Origin: an uncultured Myxococcales bacterium
GTDB taxonomy: Bacteria > Myxococcota_A > Bradymonadia > Bradymonadales > Bradymonadaceae
DNA: 12,865 nucleotides
Reading direction: 5' to 3'
NCBI GenBank assembly: GCA_913058025.1
Contig: CAJXPN010000035.1
Span: forward strand, 1 to 12,865
The notes beneath the pieces were generated by a model. It was not told the origin of the DNA and did not search any database. It was given only the letters and a program-made list of their open reading frames with translations. Positions 1 through 9,011 of this stretch are shown here, piece after piece; the first letter of the stretch is position 1, and each line of letters begins with the position of its first letter. Position numbers and translations under genes: made by a program.

Positions 1-37
1 GTAGATCCTCGGCAGCGTCAGATGTGTAAAGAGACAG
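1..37 (+). other. Residual Nextera/Tn5 sequencing adapter
   Basis: Bases 6-37 match the Illumina Nextera read-1 adapter (the TCGTCGGCAGCGTC primer site followed by the 19-bp Tn5 mosaic end). I see one substitution (TCC for TCG at the start) and one missing T in the mosaic end (GTGTAAAGAG instead of GTGTATAAGAG). Bases 1-5 would be what lies before the primer site, probably index sequence. This is library-construction sequence and not part of the genome. Coding sequence resumes in frame immediately after it, at base 38. Confidence 0.93.
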
Positions 38-595
38 GCCCACGAGCCCCGCCCCGAGGATCACGTGGTCGGTGACCTTGAGGTCGGCGGCCAGTGAGAG
101 CGCGAGGCCGACCTCGGCGCCCTCGCCCCCCATCGTCGCGGTCCGCCACCCGAGCGCGCCGCCCAGGGTCACGTCCAGGTTACGGTCCCCGGCGACGCGC
201 CAGCGCGCGCCGGCGTCCCCCATCGAGTCGTATTTGGGCGCGTCCTCGGAGAAGAGGCGAGGCGAGACGAGCAGCGACGCGGCCACGTCGACGTCGGGGG
301 CGATGCCGTACGACGCGCGGAGCCCGAGGAGGTTGAGGTCGTAGACCGTGACCTGGTCCGTGGGCGTGATCTGCGCGTTCGGAGACGCCACGCCGATGCC
401 GGCGAGCGGGTCGTTGGCGACTCGCTCGTCCACGAGCGCGACCTCGGCGTCGGCCGGGTCGAGCAGCCCGTAGCCCGTCGTCGTCTGCTCGCCGTAACCC
501 AGGTCGGGCGGTCGGGCGACAGGCTCCGCGCGTGCCTCGGACGAGGCACCGGTCGCGGCGGCGGCGGTGATGAGCGTGGCGCAGAGCGCGCGCAT
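38..595 (-). CDS. Exported beta-barrel-like outer membrane protein, C-terminus cut by contig end
   Basis: An open frame runs leftward from ATG at 595-593 without a stop to base 38, giving 186 residues; the rest is lost at the contig end. The start MRALCATLITAAAATGASSE followed by ARA|E is a good Sec signal peptide, with cleavage near residue 23. GAGG five bases before the ATG supports this start. The mature part alternates polar and hydrophobic residues with many Gly, Asp, Leu and Val (for example VYDLNLLGLRASYG, around residues 83-96, and the repeated AxLxL patterns after residue 145). This is typical of strands in outer-membrane beta-barrels. I cannot assign a named family. It could be an OmpA-like or transport barrel of the uncharacterised type common in myxobacteria. 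It is divergent from the 85-aa gene. Confidence 0.75.
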
Positions 596-614
596 GAGGA
601 CCTCGGGTCGGTGG

Positions 615-628
615 CGTGGGCGCCCACG
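615..628. repeat. 14-bp perfect palindrome upstream of the truncated barrel gene
   Basis: CGTGGGCGCCCACG reads the same on both strands. It lies 19 bp upstream of the leftward ATG at 595, in the divergent intergenic gap. It could be an operator for a dimeric regulator, but in GC-rich DNA short GC palindromes also arise by chance, so the role is open. Confidence 0.35.
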
Positions 629-633
629 ATGGT

Positions 634-704
634 CGCCCAGACCGGGCGCTCGAGACAAGCCGCATCGGGGAGGTCGCGGCTTGTGCGCGCGCACGGTCTG
701 GGCG
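634..704. repeat. Two-tier inverted repeat (possible large stem-loop) in divergent gap
   Basis: The outer arms CGCCCAGACCG (634-644) and CGGTCTGGGCG (694-704) are an 11-bp perfect inverted repeat. Inside them ACAAGCCGC (655-663) and GCGGCTTGT (676-684) form a second, 9-bp perfect inverted repeat around a 12-base loop. The bases between the two tiers include GCGC on both sides and could pair partly. Transcribed either way, this would fold into one long hairpin. Its place between two divergent genes suits a regulatory region, a 5'-UTR structure or a small structured RNA. There is no T-tract for a standard terminator. Confidence 0.5.
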
Positions 705-778
705 TACCGTGAACCCGCCCCAGGATGACATGAGACGACGCGGCACGAGCCGCCCCCCAACAGATGGTGAGACGGACG

Positions 779-1036
779 ATGTATCAGCTCCTCATCGTGG
801 ACAAGAACGCCACGATCCCGCTGCACAGCACAGAGCCCAAGCACTCCTACCGCGCGCCTCAGATCGGGGAACACCTCGTGGTGAAGTGGGAGGGGCTGAC
901 CAAGATGTGTGAGGTCGTCGACATCTGGACGCACGTCAACCTCGACGGCGCCCAGCCCACACAACACGGCGTCCAGGTCCTCATCCGTTGGGCCAACGGG
1001 ATCGACCCCGCGCTGTACGCTCGCCGCTTCCGCTGA
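779..1036 (+). CDS. Small conserved-looking protein of unknown function (85 aa)
   Basis: I chose ATG 779 because GGTGA (766-770) lies eight bases upstream. An in-frame ATG at 764 would add five residues (MVRRT) but would destroy that ribosome site. The protein has no signal peptide or membrane segment. It contains two short beta-rich stretches, GEHLVVKWEGL (residues 30-40) and GVQVLIRWANG (64-74), joined by CEVVDIWTHVNLDG. This looks like a small SH3-like or beta-barrel fold, but I do not recognise a family. It ends 38 bp before the LamB-like porin ATG, so the two may be co-transcribed. Codon use matches the neighbours, which supports a real gene. It is divergent from the truncated outer-membrane gene. 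Confidence 0.6.
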   Translation: MYQLLIVDKNATIPLHSTEPKHSYRAPQIGEHLVVKWEGLTKMCEVVDIWTHVNLDGAQPTQHGVQVLIRWANGIDPALYARRFR

Positions 1037-1074
1037 GCTCGGCCCTCTCACCAAACCCTCCCCAGAGCGACCTC

Positions 1075-2730
1075 ATGCACCACGCCCGCCACGCGCTCTT
1101 CGCGCTCCTCTGCGTCGCCCTCGCCCCCGCTCATGCGCTCGCCCAGGACGAGCCCGTCGAGCAGGATCCTCCCGCCGCGGAGGAGCCGGAAGAGACGCCC
1201 GCCGTCGAGGACGAGCCCTCCGAGCCCGCGCCCGTCGAGGACGAGCCAGTCGCCGAGCCGGTCGAAGAGCCCGAACCGGTCGAAGAGCCCGAGCCGGTCG
1301 CCGAGCCCGAGCCGGTCGAAGAGTTCGTCGAAGAGGACGGGGGCCCGGAGGACGTCGGCGGCCTGGACGTGCAGTACGGGGACGTCCTGTCGACGTTCAC
1401 GTTCGGCTCGTACGCGCGCGTGCGCGCCGCCTCGGATCTGAACGGAGGGACGGCGCGCCAGGTGAACGTGGTGTCTCAGGGATCGAGGATCGACGAGAAC
1501 AACTACGCCGAGCTCGAGTTCCAGCAGCTCTTCGAGCTGCCGGAGTCGGCGGACACGAAGTTCTACCTCCAGGCGGTGACGACGCTGGCGCTGGGGGCGG
1601 ACCTGTTCCACTTCACGGGCGACTTCGACCAGGCGATCGCCGCGCGCAACATGTACGGCGAGGGCGGCTGGCGCACGGGAGACTGGACGATCGCGTTCTG
1701 GGCGGGATCGAGGATGTACCGCGGGGACGACATCTACCTGCTGGATTTCTGGCCGCTGGACAACCTGAACACGGTGGGAGGCGGCGGCGTGATCGCGCGC
1801 GACTGGGACTTCGGGCGGACCGAGTTCAAGCTCCACAGCGGCGTGAACCGACTGCTCAACCTGTACCAGTTCCAGCAGGTCGACGTGCCGGCCTACGACT
1901 TCGGCGCCGAGGACATCGTCTTCCTGAACAGGCTGCGCACGATCTCGTCGGCGCGCCTCCAGCAGGACATCTGGCTCTCCAAACGCGCCGACGGCTCGCC
2001 CAAGTCGGGCGCCAAGGTCCTGCTCTACGCCGAGGACCACCGGCTCCCGCAGGGTGAGCGACGACTGGACGACGGCGTCAGCACCGAGGTCGTGCCCGAG
2101 GAGTCGGGCGGCAAGGTCGGCGCCGAGGTCGGCCTGTGGACCGCCGACGGCTTCTTCAAGGGCTCGTTCGCCAACCTCTTCTTAGTCCAGTCGTGGGGCC
2201 TGGCGGCCTACGGCGAGTTCGGCGTCCCCACCGGGCTCAACATCAACGAGACGAGCGAGGGCGCCAGCCAGACGATGGTCGCGCTGGCCGCCGACATCGA
2301 GACGCCCCACGCCGGCCTGCTCATGGGCGCCTACTACAAGTACTTCCAGGACGCCGACCGCGACGCCCAGGACTTCGACGACTACTGGGAGTCCATCTTC
2401 GCCGCGCGCGCCCACTGGTACGCCACGCGCCACATCCACCCCGGCATCGAGCTCTCCTACCAGCTCCGCCGCCCCGCCGGTCCGTTCGCGCGCACCAACC
2501 AATTCGAGGTCCCCGCCGTCACCAAGGTCAGCGTCATCCAGGCGCTCACCCTCGACCGCGGCATGTACTCCCGCCCCCAGATCCGCTTCATGTACACCCT
2601 GAGCATGCTCAACGAGTCCGCCCAGGCCCTCTACAACCCGCAGGACCCGCGCTCACAGATGGCGACGCAGCACTACGCGGGTGTGATGGTCGAGTGGTGG
2701 TTCAACAACGCGAGCCTGTTCAGGCCCTGA
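1075..2730 (+). CDS. LamB/maltoporin-like carbohydrate porin with Glu/Pro-rich N-terminal extension
   Basis: A 551-residue outer-membrane protein, predicted to be a passive sugar channel. The ATG at 1075 opens a clear signal peptide (residues 1-23, cleavage at ALA|Q). An upstream in-frame ATG at 988 lies inside the preceding gene and would bury the signal, so I reject it. Residues 25-95 are almost only Glu, Pro, Val, Asp and Ala, including four EPVEEP-type repeats. The barrel begins near residue 105 (TFTFGSYARVRAASD). LamB-like marks are SRIDENNYAELEFQQLF, the MYRGDDIYLLDFWPLDNLN stretch (compare RYYQRHDVHMIDFYYW of E. coli LamB) and the end YSRPQIRFMYTLSML...VMVEWWF. Unusually, eight residues (NNASLFRP) follow the last aromatic strand, whereas most barrels end on Phe or Trp. 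The family call rests on motif resemblance. Sugar specificity cannot be read from the sequence, and no ABC or PTS sugar genes lie in the window. Confidence 0.75.
   Translation: MHHARHALFALLCVALAPAHALAQDEPVEQDPPAAEEPEETPAVEDEPSEPAPVEDEPVAEPVEEPEPVEEPEPVAEPEPVEEFVEEDGGPEDVGGLDVQYGDVLSTFTFGSYARVRAASDLNGGTARQVNVVSQGSRIDENNYAELEFQQLFELPESADTKFYLQAVTTLALGADLFHFTGDFDQAIAARNMYGEGGWRTGDWTIAFWAGSRMYRGDDIYLLDFWPLDNLNTVGGGGVIARDWDFGRTEFKLHSGVNRLLNLYQFQQVDVPAYDFGAEDIVFLNRLRTISSARLQQDIWLSKRADGSPKSGAKVLLYAEDHRLPQGERRLDDGVSTEVVPEESGGKVGAEVGLWTADGFFKGSFANLFLVQSWGLAAYGEFGVPTGLNINETSEGASQTMVALAADIETPHAGLLMGAYYKYFQDADRDAQDFDDYWESIFAARAHWYATRHIHPGIELSYQLRRPAGPFARTNQFEVPAVTKVSVIQALTLDRGMYSRPQIRFMYTLSMLNESAQALYNPQDPRSQMATQHYAGVMVEWWFNNASLFRP
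1255..1326 (+). repeat. Four 18-bp tandem repeats encoding EPVEEP
   Basis: Units of the form GAGCCGGTCGAAGAGCCC start at 1255, 1273, 1291 and 1309. The copies differ at only a few bases (GAA for GAG in unit 2, GCC for GAA in unit 3, TTC for the final CCC in unit 4). They are in frame with the porin gene, so gain or loss of a unit would change linker length by six residues without a frameshift. Similar but less exact GTCGAGGACGAGCC copies precede them, near 1204 and 1233. Confidence 0.85.
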
Positions 2731-2878
2731 ACGATTTCAGCAACTTACAGCCTCACGCCGTGCGGTTCCTCGTCCATATGCCGCGTATGTGCTGGAGCTG
2801 AACACGGCGTTCCACCGTCTCAGCCGGGTTGAGGCGGCGCGGCCTTCGGGATCGCGACGTGAGGGCGAGGAACCTTCG

Positions 2879-4399
2879 TCACTTCTTCTTTTTCTTCTTC
2901 TTTTTGTTCGACGCGTCCGGGAGCTCGAGCGGGCCGAACCGCTCCTCGAGGCGCGCGACGATGGTCTCGAGGACCTTGAGCCTGGCGATGGGCTTGGACT
3001 CGGCGGGGACCAGGGTCCACGGGGCGTTGTCGGTCGACGTGCGCTCGATCATCTCACTGACCGCGGCCTGGTAGGCGCCCGCCTTCTCGCGGTTGCGCCA
3101 GTCCTCGTCCGTGATCTTGTGTCGCTTGTACCCCGTCTCCTCACGCGCGTGGAACCTCGCGAGTTGCTCGGCGTCGCTGATCTGGAGCCAGAACTTCAGG
3201 ACGATGATGTTCGCCTCGCACAGCTGCTCCTCGAACTGATTGATCTCTCCGAACGCCCGCTTCCACTCCTCGGCGCGCGCGAAGCCTTCGACGCGCTCGA
3301 CGAGGACTCGACCGTACCAGGAGCGGTCGTAGATGGTGATGCGGCCGCGCCTGGGGAGCTGCCGCCAGAACCGCCACAGGTAGGGGTGGGCGCGCTCCTC
3401 GTCGGTGGGCGCGGCGATGGGGATGACCTGGTATTGCCGGGCGTCGAGCGCGGAGACGACTCGCCGGATGCTGCCGCCCTTGCCCGCCGCGTCGCTCCCC
3501 TCGAACACGATCACCATCGAGCAGTCGTTCTCGGGCAGCTTGCGCGCGAGCATCCCGAGCTTGTTCTGCAAGAACTCGAGGCGCCGCTTGTAGGCCTTGC
3601 GCTCGATCGTCTCGGACAGGTCCATCACCGAGATGATGTTCGGCTCCTTCGGAGTGAGCTCCTCGGGCGGGCCCGGATCAGGCAGCGGCGGGCGCTCCAG
3701 GCGCCCCTCGATCGCCTCGCGGATGTGCGACGCCACGGTCATGTCCCGGTAGCGCGCGTCCTGCGCCTCGATGAGCGTCCAGGGCGCGACGCCCGTGTCG
3801 GTCTCACGGATGGCGCGCGCGGAGACCCGCTCGAACGTCTCGAAGCGCTCGTGGAAGTCCCAGTCGCGCTTGGTGACGCGGAAGCTCGTCATCGGGTCGT
3901 CGGCGAGCGCCTCGAAGCGCTCGCGTTGGTGATCCTTGGAGATGTGCAGCCAGAACTTGAGCAGGACGTTGCCCGAGGAGACGACCATGCGCTCGAACTC
4001 CTCGATCTTTCGCAGGCGCTGCTCGAACTCGGCGCCCGTCGTCTCCTCGAGGGCATGCTCGACGACCGGCCTCGTGTACCAGGAGCCCAGAAAGATCCCG
4101 ATCTTCCCGTCCGCGGGCAGCCGCATCCAGTAGCGGTAGAACTCGGGGCGCTCGAGCTCCTCGGTCGTCGGCGCGCCGAGCGCGTGGGTGTGGATCCTGC
4201 GCGCGTCGGTCCACTCGATGAGGCGGTTGACGAGGTCGCCCTTGCCCGCGCCCTCCACCCCGCCGACGACGATCACGATCGAGAAGTCGGACTCCCTCAT
4301 CCTGAACTGGGCGTCCAGCAACCCCTCGCGCATCTCCGGCTCGAGTTCATTGAACTCGTCCTTACTCAACGCTCTGCCAAGCTCGGCGACCTCGAACAT
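2879..4399 (-). CDS. pap: Two-domain PPK2-type polyphosphate:AMP phosphotransferase
   Basis: A 506-residue protein with two tandem PPK2 domains. This is the architecture of class II PPK2 (polyphosphate:AMP phosphotransferase, PAP), which uses polyphosphate to turn AMP into ADP in the cytoplasm. Its length fits the family (about 475-500 residues). The start MFEVAELGRALSKDEF matches the family N-terminus and has AGGAGG six bases upstream; longer in-frame starts add only unrelated sequence. The C-terminal domain has an intact Walker A (GSDAAGKG, 301-308) and the PPK2 motif DRSWYGR (358-364). The N-terminal domain keeps GVEGAGKG (47-54), but the DR of the second motif is replaced by Leu-Gly (LGSWYTR, 104-110). 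I infer that catalysis sits in the C-terminal half. The last eight residues are all lysine. It lies downstream of a small membrane-protein gene on the same strand. Confidence 0.92.
   Translation of the reverse strand: MFEVAELGRALSKDEFNELEPEMREGLLDAQFRMRESDFSIVIVVGGVEGAGKGDLVNRLIEWTDARRIHTHALGAPTTEELERPEFYRYWMRLPADGKIGIFLGSWYTRPVVEHALEETTGAEFEQRLRKIEEFERMVVSSGNVLLKFWLHISKDHQRERFEALADDPMTSFRVTKRDWDFHERFETFERVSARAIRETDTGVAPWTLIEAQDARYRDMTVASHIREAIEGRLERPPLPDPGPPEELTPKEPNIISVMDLSETIERKAYKRRLEFLQNKLGMLARKLPENDCSMVIVFEGSDAAGKGGSIRRVVSALDARQYQVIPIAAPTDEERAHPYLWRFWRQLPRRGRITIYDRSWYGRVLVERVEGFARAEEWKRAFGEINQFEEQLCEANIIVLKFWLQISDAEQLARFHAREETGYKRHKITDEDWRNREKAGAYQAAVSEMIERTSTDNAPWTLVPAESKPIARLKVLETIVARLEERFGPLELPDASNKKKKKKKK
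2882..2905 (-). repeat. Poly-lysine codon run at the C-terminus of the PPK2 protein
   Basis: Eight consecutive Lys codons, AAG and AAA only, directly precede the TGA stop. The result is a 24-base purine-only run in otherwise GC-rich DNA. The tail follows the natural end of the PPK2 domain (LELPDASN) and so is an appendage. A basic tail could bind the polyanionic substrate polyphosphate, or act as a site for lysine polyphosphorylation-like modification; both ideas are inference. Confidence 0.8.
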
Positions 4400-4405
4400 C
4401 CTCGA

Positions 4406-4411
4406 CCTCCT
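4406..4411 (-). promoter_or_regulatory. Shine-Dalgarno site that fixes the PPK2 start
   Basis: On the minus strand AGGAGG stands six bases before ATG 4399. It is the strongest ribosome site in the window and rules out the 53 extra residues of the longest reading frame, which extends to 4558. Confidence 0.85.
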
Positions 4412-4446
4412 GTATGATGTGCCCATGAGCCTAACGGGCGCGACGC

Positions 4447-4461
4447 GTGACAACAAGTCAC
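4447..4461 (-). repeat. Short inverted repeat between membrane-protein gene and PPK2 gene
   Basis: GTGAC and GTCAC flank a five-base AACAA spacer in the 71-bp gap of the leftward gene pair. The 5-bp stem is too weak for a terminator and could be an operator half-site pair or chance. Confidence 0.2.
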
Positions 4462-4470
4462 CCGGCGCGC

Positions 4471-4740
4471 TCAAGGCCAGGGTGCGCTCGCCCCTCGACC
4501 CCCCACGAGCGACGCGTTGGTCGCCGCGGCGAACATCCCGAACGCGACGGTCCACCACAGGCGCGCCGCCGGGATGCCGGCGTCCCCCCTGCGTGACAGA
4601 AAGATCCCCACGGCGGCCACCAGGTAGGCGGGGACGATCGCCACGGCGAACGAGATGAACTCACCCCAGAAGCTCGACTGCCAGGCCAGTGGCCCGACTT
4701 CAGGCGCAGCTCTTCCGAGCCAATGGCTCATTGCCGCCAT
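4471..4740 (-). CDS. Small two-helix inner-membrane protein, unknown function
   Basis: An 89-residue hypothetical protein. I use ATG 4740 because AGGAG stands four bases upstream; in-frame ATG codons at 4764 and 4731 are alternatives. Two hydrophobic segments are visible. The first is about residues 27-48 (EFISFAVAIVPAYLVAAVGIF) and the second about 61-79 (LWWTVAFGMFAAATNASLV), joined by a loop with Arg and Asp. That predicts a short hairpin in the inner membrane. The gene lies 71 bp upstream of the PPK2 gene on the same strand, with no terminator between, so co-transcription is likely. No family is recognised. Shadow frames overlap it on the plus strand, but the membrane-like composition and ribosome site favour this one. 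Confidence 0.5.
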   Translation of the reverse strand: MAAMSHWLGRAAPEVGPLAWQSSFWGEFISFAVAIVPAYLVAAVGIFLSRRGDAGIPAARLWWTVAFGMFAAATNASLVGGRGASAPWP

Positions 4741-4837
4741 GAGTCTCCTGAACCCGTCGCGCACACGACCGGGAAAAAACTAAACAAAAACAACAACTTA
4801 AGCCCTAAAGCCCAACCACGACGTTGAGGTAGACCCG

Positions 4838-4866
4838 TTGCGTGCGTGGGGGGGCTGATTTATAAA
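4838..4866 (+). promoter_or_regulatory. Sigma70-type promoter candidate for acnB
   Basis: TTGCGT (4838-4843) and TATAAA (4861-4866) are separated by exactly 17 bases. The -10 box matches five of six consensus bases and sits in an AT patch that contrasts with the GC-rich surroundings. Transcription would begin near 4873, giving a leader of about 38 bases that contains the AAGGA ribosome site at 4901-4905, just before ATG 4911. The neighbouring stretch 4774-4808 is A-rich and may serve the divergent membrane-protein/PPK2 operon, where I could not place clear boxes. Confidence 0.65.
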
Positions 4867-4910
4867 GCCACGCCGCACATCACTCGAGCCTATCGTTTCG
4901 AAGGAAGAAC

Positions 4911-7679
<2,769 letters not shown>

Positions 7680-7684
7680 TCGAA

Positions 7685-7701
7685 CCAGGCACGCCGCCTG
7701 G
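7685..7701 (+). terminator. Hairpin directly after acnB
   Basis: CCAGGC (7685-7690) and GCCTGG (7696-7701) form a perfect six-base stem with a five-base loop, five bases after the acnB stop. No T-tract follows, so it may stabilise the mRNA end and may not terminate on its own. Confidence 0.4.
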
Positions 7702-7723
7702 AACACCTGACCCGATGCCCGAC

Positions 7724-7758
7724 ACGAGGGTGCGTTTCTTCTGGAGACGCACCCTCGT
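7724..7758. terminator. Strong 15-bp stem-loop after acnB, probably bidirectional
   Basis: Arms 7724-7738 and 7744-7758 pair over 15 positions (one G-T wobble in the DNA reading) around the loop TTCTG. It lies between the convergent acnB and hydrolase genes, where it could end transcription from both sides. A clean U-tract is lacking, as is common for GC-rich genomes, so termination is inferred from stem strength and position. The remaining 180 bases up to the hydrolase stop (7759-7939) show no gene or structure I can support. Confidence 0.6.
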
Positions 7759-7939
7759 CGCGTCTGAGCACGCCTGGACTTGTGCGCAGCGACAACGGCG
7801 GACGGTGTGCCAGGGACCTGCTCGAAGGCATACGCGTTCTCGCCGTTCAACAACGCGTCGTCGCTCCGGCCTCGTACGACAGCAAGAGCGAGCGTGTTGG
7901 GCCAGTGGTCACAGCAAGAACGCCCGCGCGAGACTCGTC

Positions 7940-8899
7940 CTAGCGGATGTACTCGTCATAGAAGTCGGCGAACGCGCTCACCTGAAACTCGTTGGCATCT
8001 TGTGAGATGGGAGCGTTCGGCAACACCGTCTCGAACCCGTGAAACCCACCCTCGTAGATCTTGAACCTCGTGGGCACCCCTGCCTCTTCGAGGGTCTTCA
8101 TGAACGCGATGGTCTCGTCCTTGAAGGGTTCCATGTCGCCGACGAAGCTGATCGTGGGTGGCAGCTCGCTCAGATCCTCACGCAACGCGGGGGAGGCGTA
8201 GTCTGGGATGTCGCCTCCCAGGTGCCCAAGGTAGTTCTCCCAGGCCAGCGCGTTCGAGCGCCGGTCCCAGACCGGTGTACCCACCATGTTCTTGGCCGAA
8301 TCGGTCTGCATGCGATGGTCCAACATCGGATAGATCGGCATCTGAAAGGCGATGTCCGCGGCCTTGGTGTCGACCACTTTCAAGGTCACCGCCGCCGCCA
8401 TACCTCCGCCTCCGCTGTGACCGGCGATGATGAACTTGTCACTCATGATGCCGAGCTCGGCAGCGTTCTCCTTCATGAAGAGCAAGGTGTCGAAGCAGTC
8501 GTTCAACCCCGCGGGGAACGGATGACCCTCGAGCGAGAGGCGGTAGGCGGGCGCGACGATCGCCACGTCACGCCGCTTCAAGATGTCCTCGAAGAACGGG
8601 TTCGCCTGCTCCGGCACGCCGACCTGGTAGCCACCACCGTGGGCATAGAGCATCGCGGGGAGCGGCCCCTTGGCGTTCGCGGGTTTGTAGACGCGCGCTC
8701 GGATGTCGTGGCCCGGTGTCGACTTGCTCGGGATGAAGATCTCGTCGTTGACCATCCCCTCGATCTCGTTGCCTGTCATGGGTCGCATCCCGAAGCGTTG
8801 CATCAGGCGCAAGCCCCAGCGGCGCCTGGCGATCCAGGTGATCGCTCGACCTGGGAGGTAAGCGGACTGCAGGTCTTCGTGGTACATCGATCGCTTCAT
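7940..8899 (-). CDS. Alpha/beta hydrolase of the hormone-sensitive lipase (HSL) family, esterase
   Basis: A 319-residue carboxylic-ester hydrolase, probably cytoplasmic since no signal peptide is seen. The HSL oxyanion motif HGGG is at 87-90 (YAHGGGYQ) and the nucleophile motif GHSGG at 160-164, with S162. The catalytic His is H287 in EGGFHGFE. The acid motif, usually DPLRDE in HSL enzymes, reads EPFKDE here (257-262). The acid would therefore be Glu257, unless nearby Asp255 serves. GAGGAG eight bases before ATG 8899 fixes the start. The gene is divergent from a TetR-family regulator across a region with several palindromic sites, the usual layout for an inducible enzyme under its own repressor. 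The substrate cannot be deduced; small or medium acyl esters are typical of the family. Confidence 0.9.
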   Translation of the reverse strand: MKRSMYHEDLQSAYLPGRAITWIARRRWGLRLMQRFGMRPMTGNEIEGMVNDEIFIPSKSTPGHDIRARVYKPANAKGPLPAMLYAHGGGYQVGVPEQANPFFEDILKRRDVAIVAPAYRLSLEGHPFPAGLNDCFDTLLFMKENAAELGIMSDKFIIAGHSGGGGMAAAVTLKVVDTKAADIAFQMPIYPMLDHRMQTDSAKNMVGTPVWDRRSNALAWENYLGHLGGDIPDYASPALREDLSELPPTISFVGDMEPFKDETIAFMKTLEEAGVPTRFKIYEGGFHGFETVLPNAPISQDANEFQVSAFADFYDEYIR

Positions 8900-8923
8900 T
8901 CGTGGTGCTCCTCGCTCAAGTGG

Positions 8924-8936
8924 TGTCTGTGAGACA
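8924..8936. repeat. TGTCT-GTG-AGACA palindrome near the hydrolase start
   Basis: A perfect five-base inverted repeat around GTG, 24 bases upstream of the hydrolase ATG. It is smaller than the main operator group and arranged TGTCT...AGACA, the reverse order of the GACA...TGTC sites. It may be an accessory site or a 5'-UTR hairpin. Confidence 0.3.
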
Positions 8937-8957
8937 GGTGCTCAAGACGGCCGTTCT

Positions 8958-8987
8958 GGCCATGGGTTCGAGACGAACCCCACGGCC
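8958..8987 (-). repeat. Hairpin in the presumed 5'-UTR of the hydrolase
   Basis: GGGTTCG (8964-8970) and CGAACCC (8974-8980) form a perfect seven-base stem with a three-base AGA loop. The outer GGCC copies (8958-8961 and 8984-8987) can extend it past small bulges. If the hydrolase transcript starts in the operator block at 9012-9067, this hairpin lies in its leader and could affect RNA stability or translation. Confidence 0.4.
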
Positions 8988-9011
8988 TGGTGTCTTCTGA
9001 CGCCCATAAAG

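Noticed and set aside
988..1074. Longer start for the porin (ATG 988)
   Set aside because: It lies inside the preceding gene and would hide the clear signal peptide that begins at ATG 1075.
2731..2878. Possible terminator between porin and PPK2 genes
   Set aside because: Only an 8-bp pair (ACGCCGTG/CACGGCGT) with a loop of about 47 bases is visible, and no T-tract, so I do not annotate it.
2789..4417. Long plus-strand frame (542 codons) opposite the PPK2 gene
   Set aside because: Its Leu/Arg/Glu/Asp-rich product is the usual antisense shadow in GC-rich DNA, and the minus frame carries clear PPK2 motifs.
4400..4558. 53-residue N-terminal extension of the PPK2 frame
   Set aside because: The added residues match nothing in the family, and AGGAGG stands six bases before ATG 4399.
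7780..8005. Short plus-strand frames after acnB
   Set aside because: They overlap the end of the hydrolase gene, have Arg/Ser-rich random-looking products and no ribosome site.
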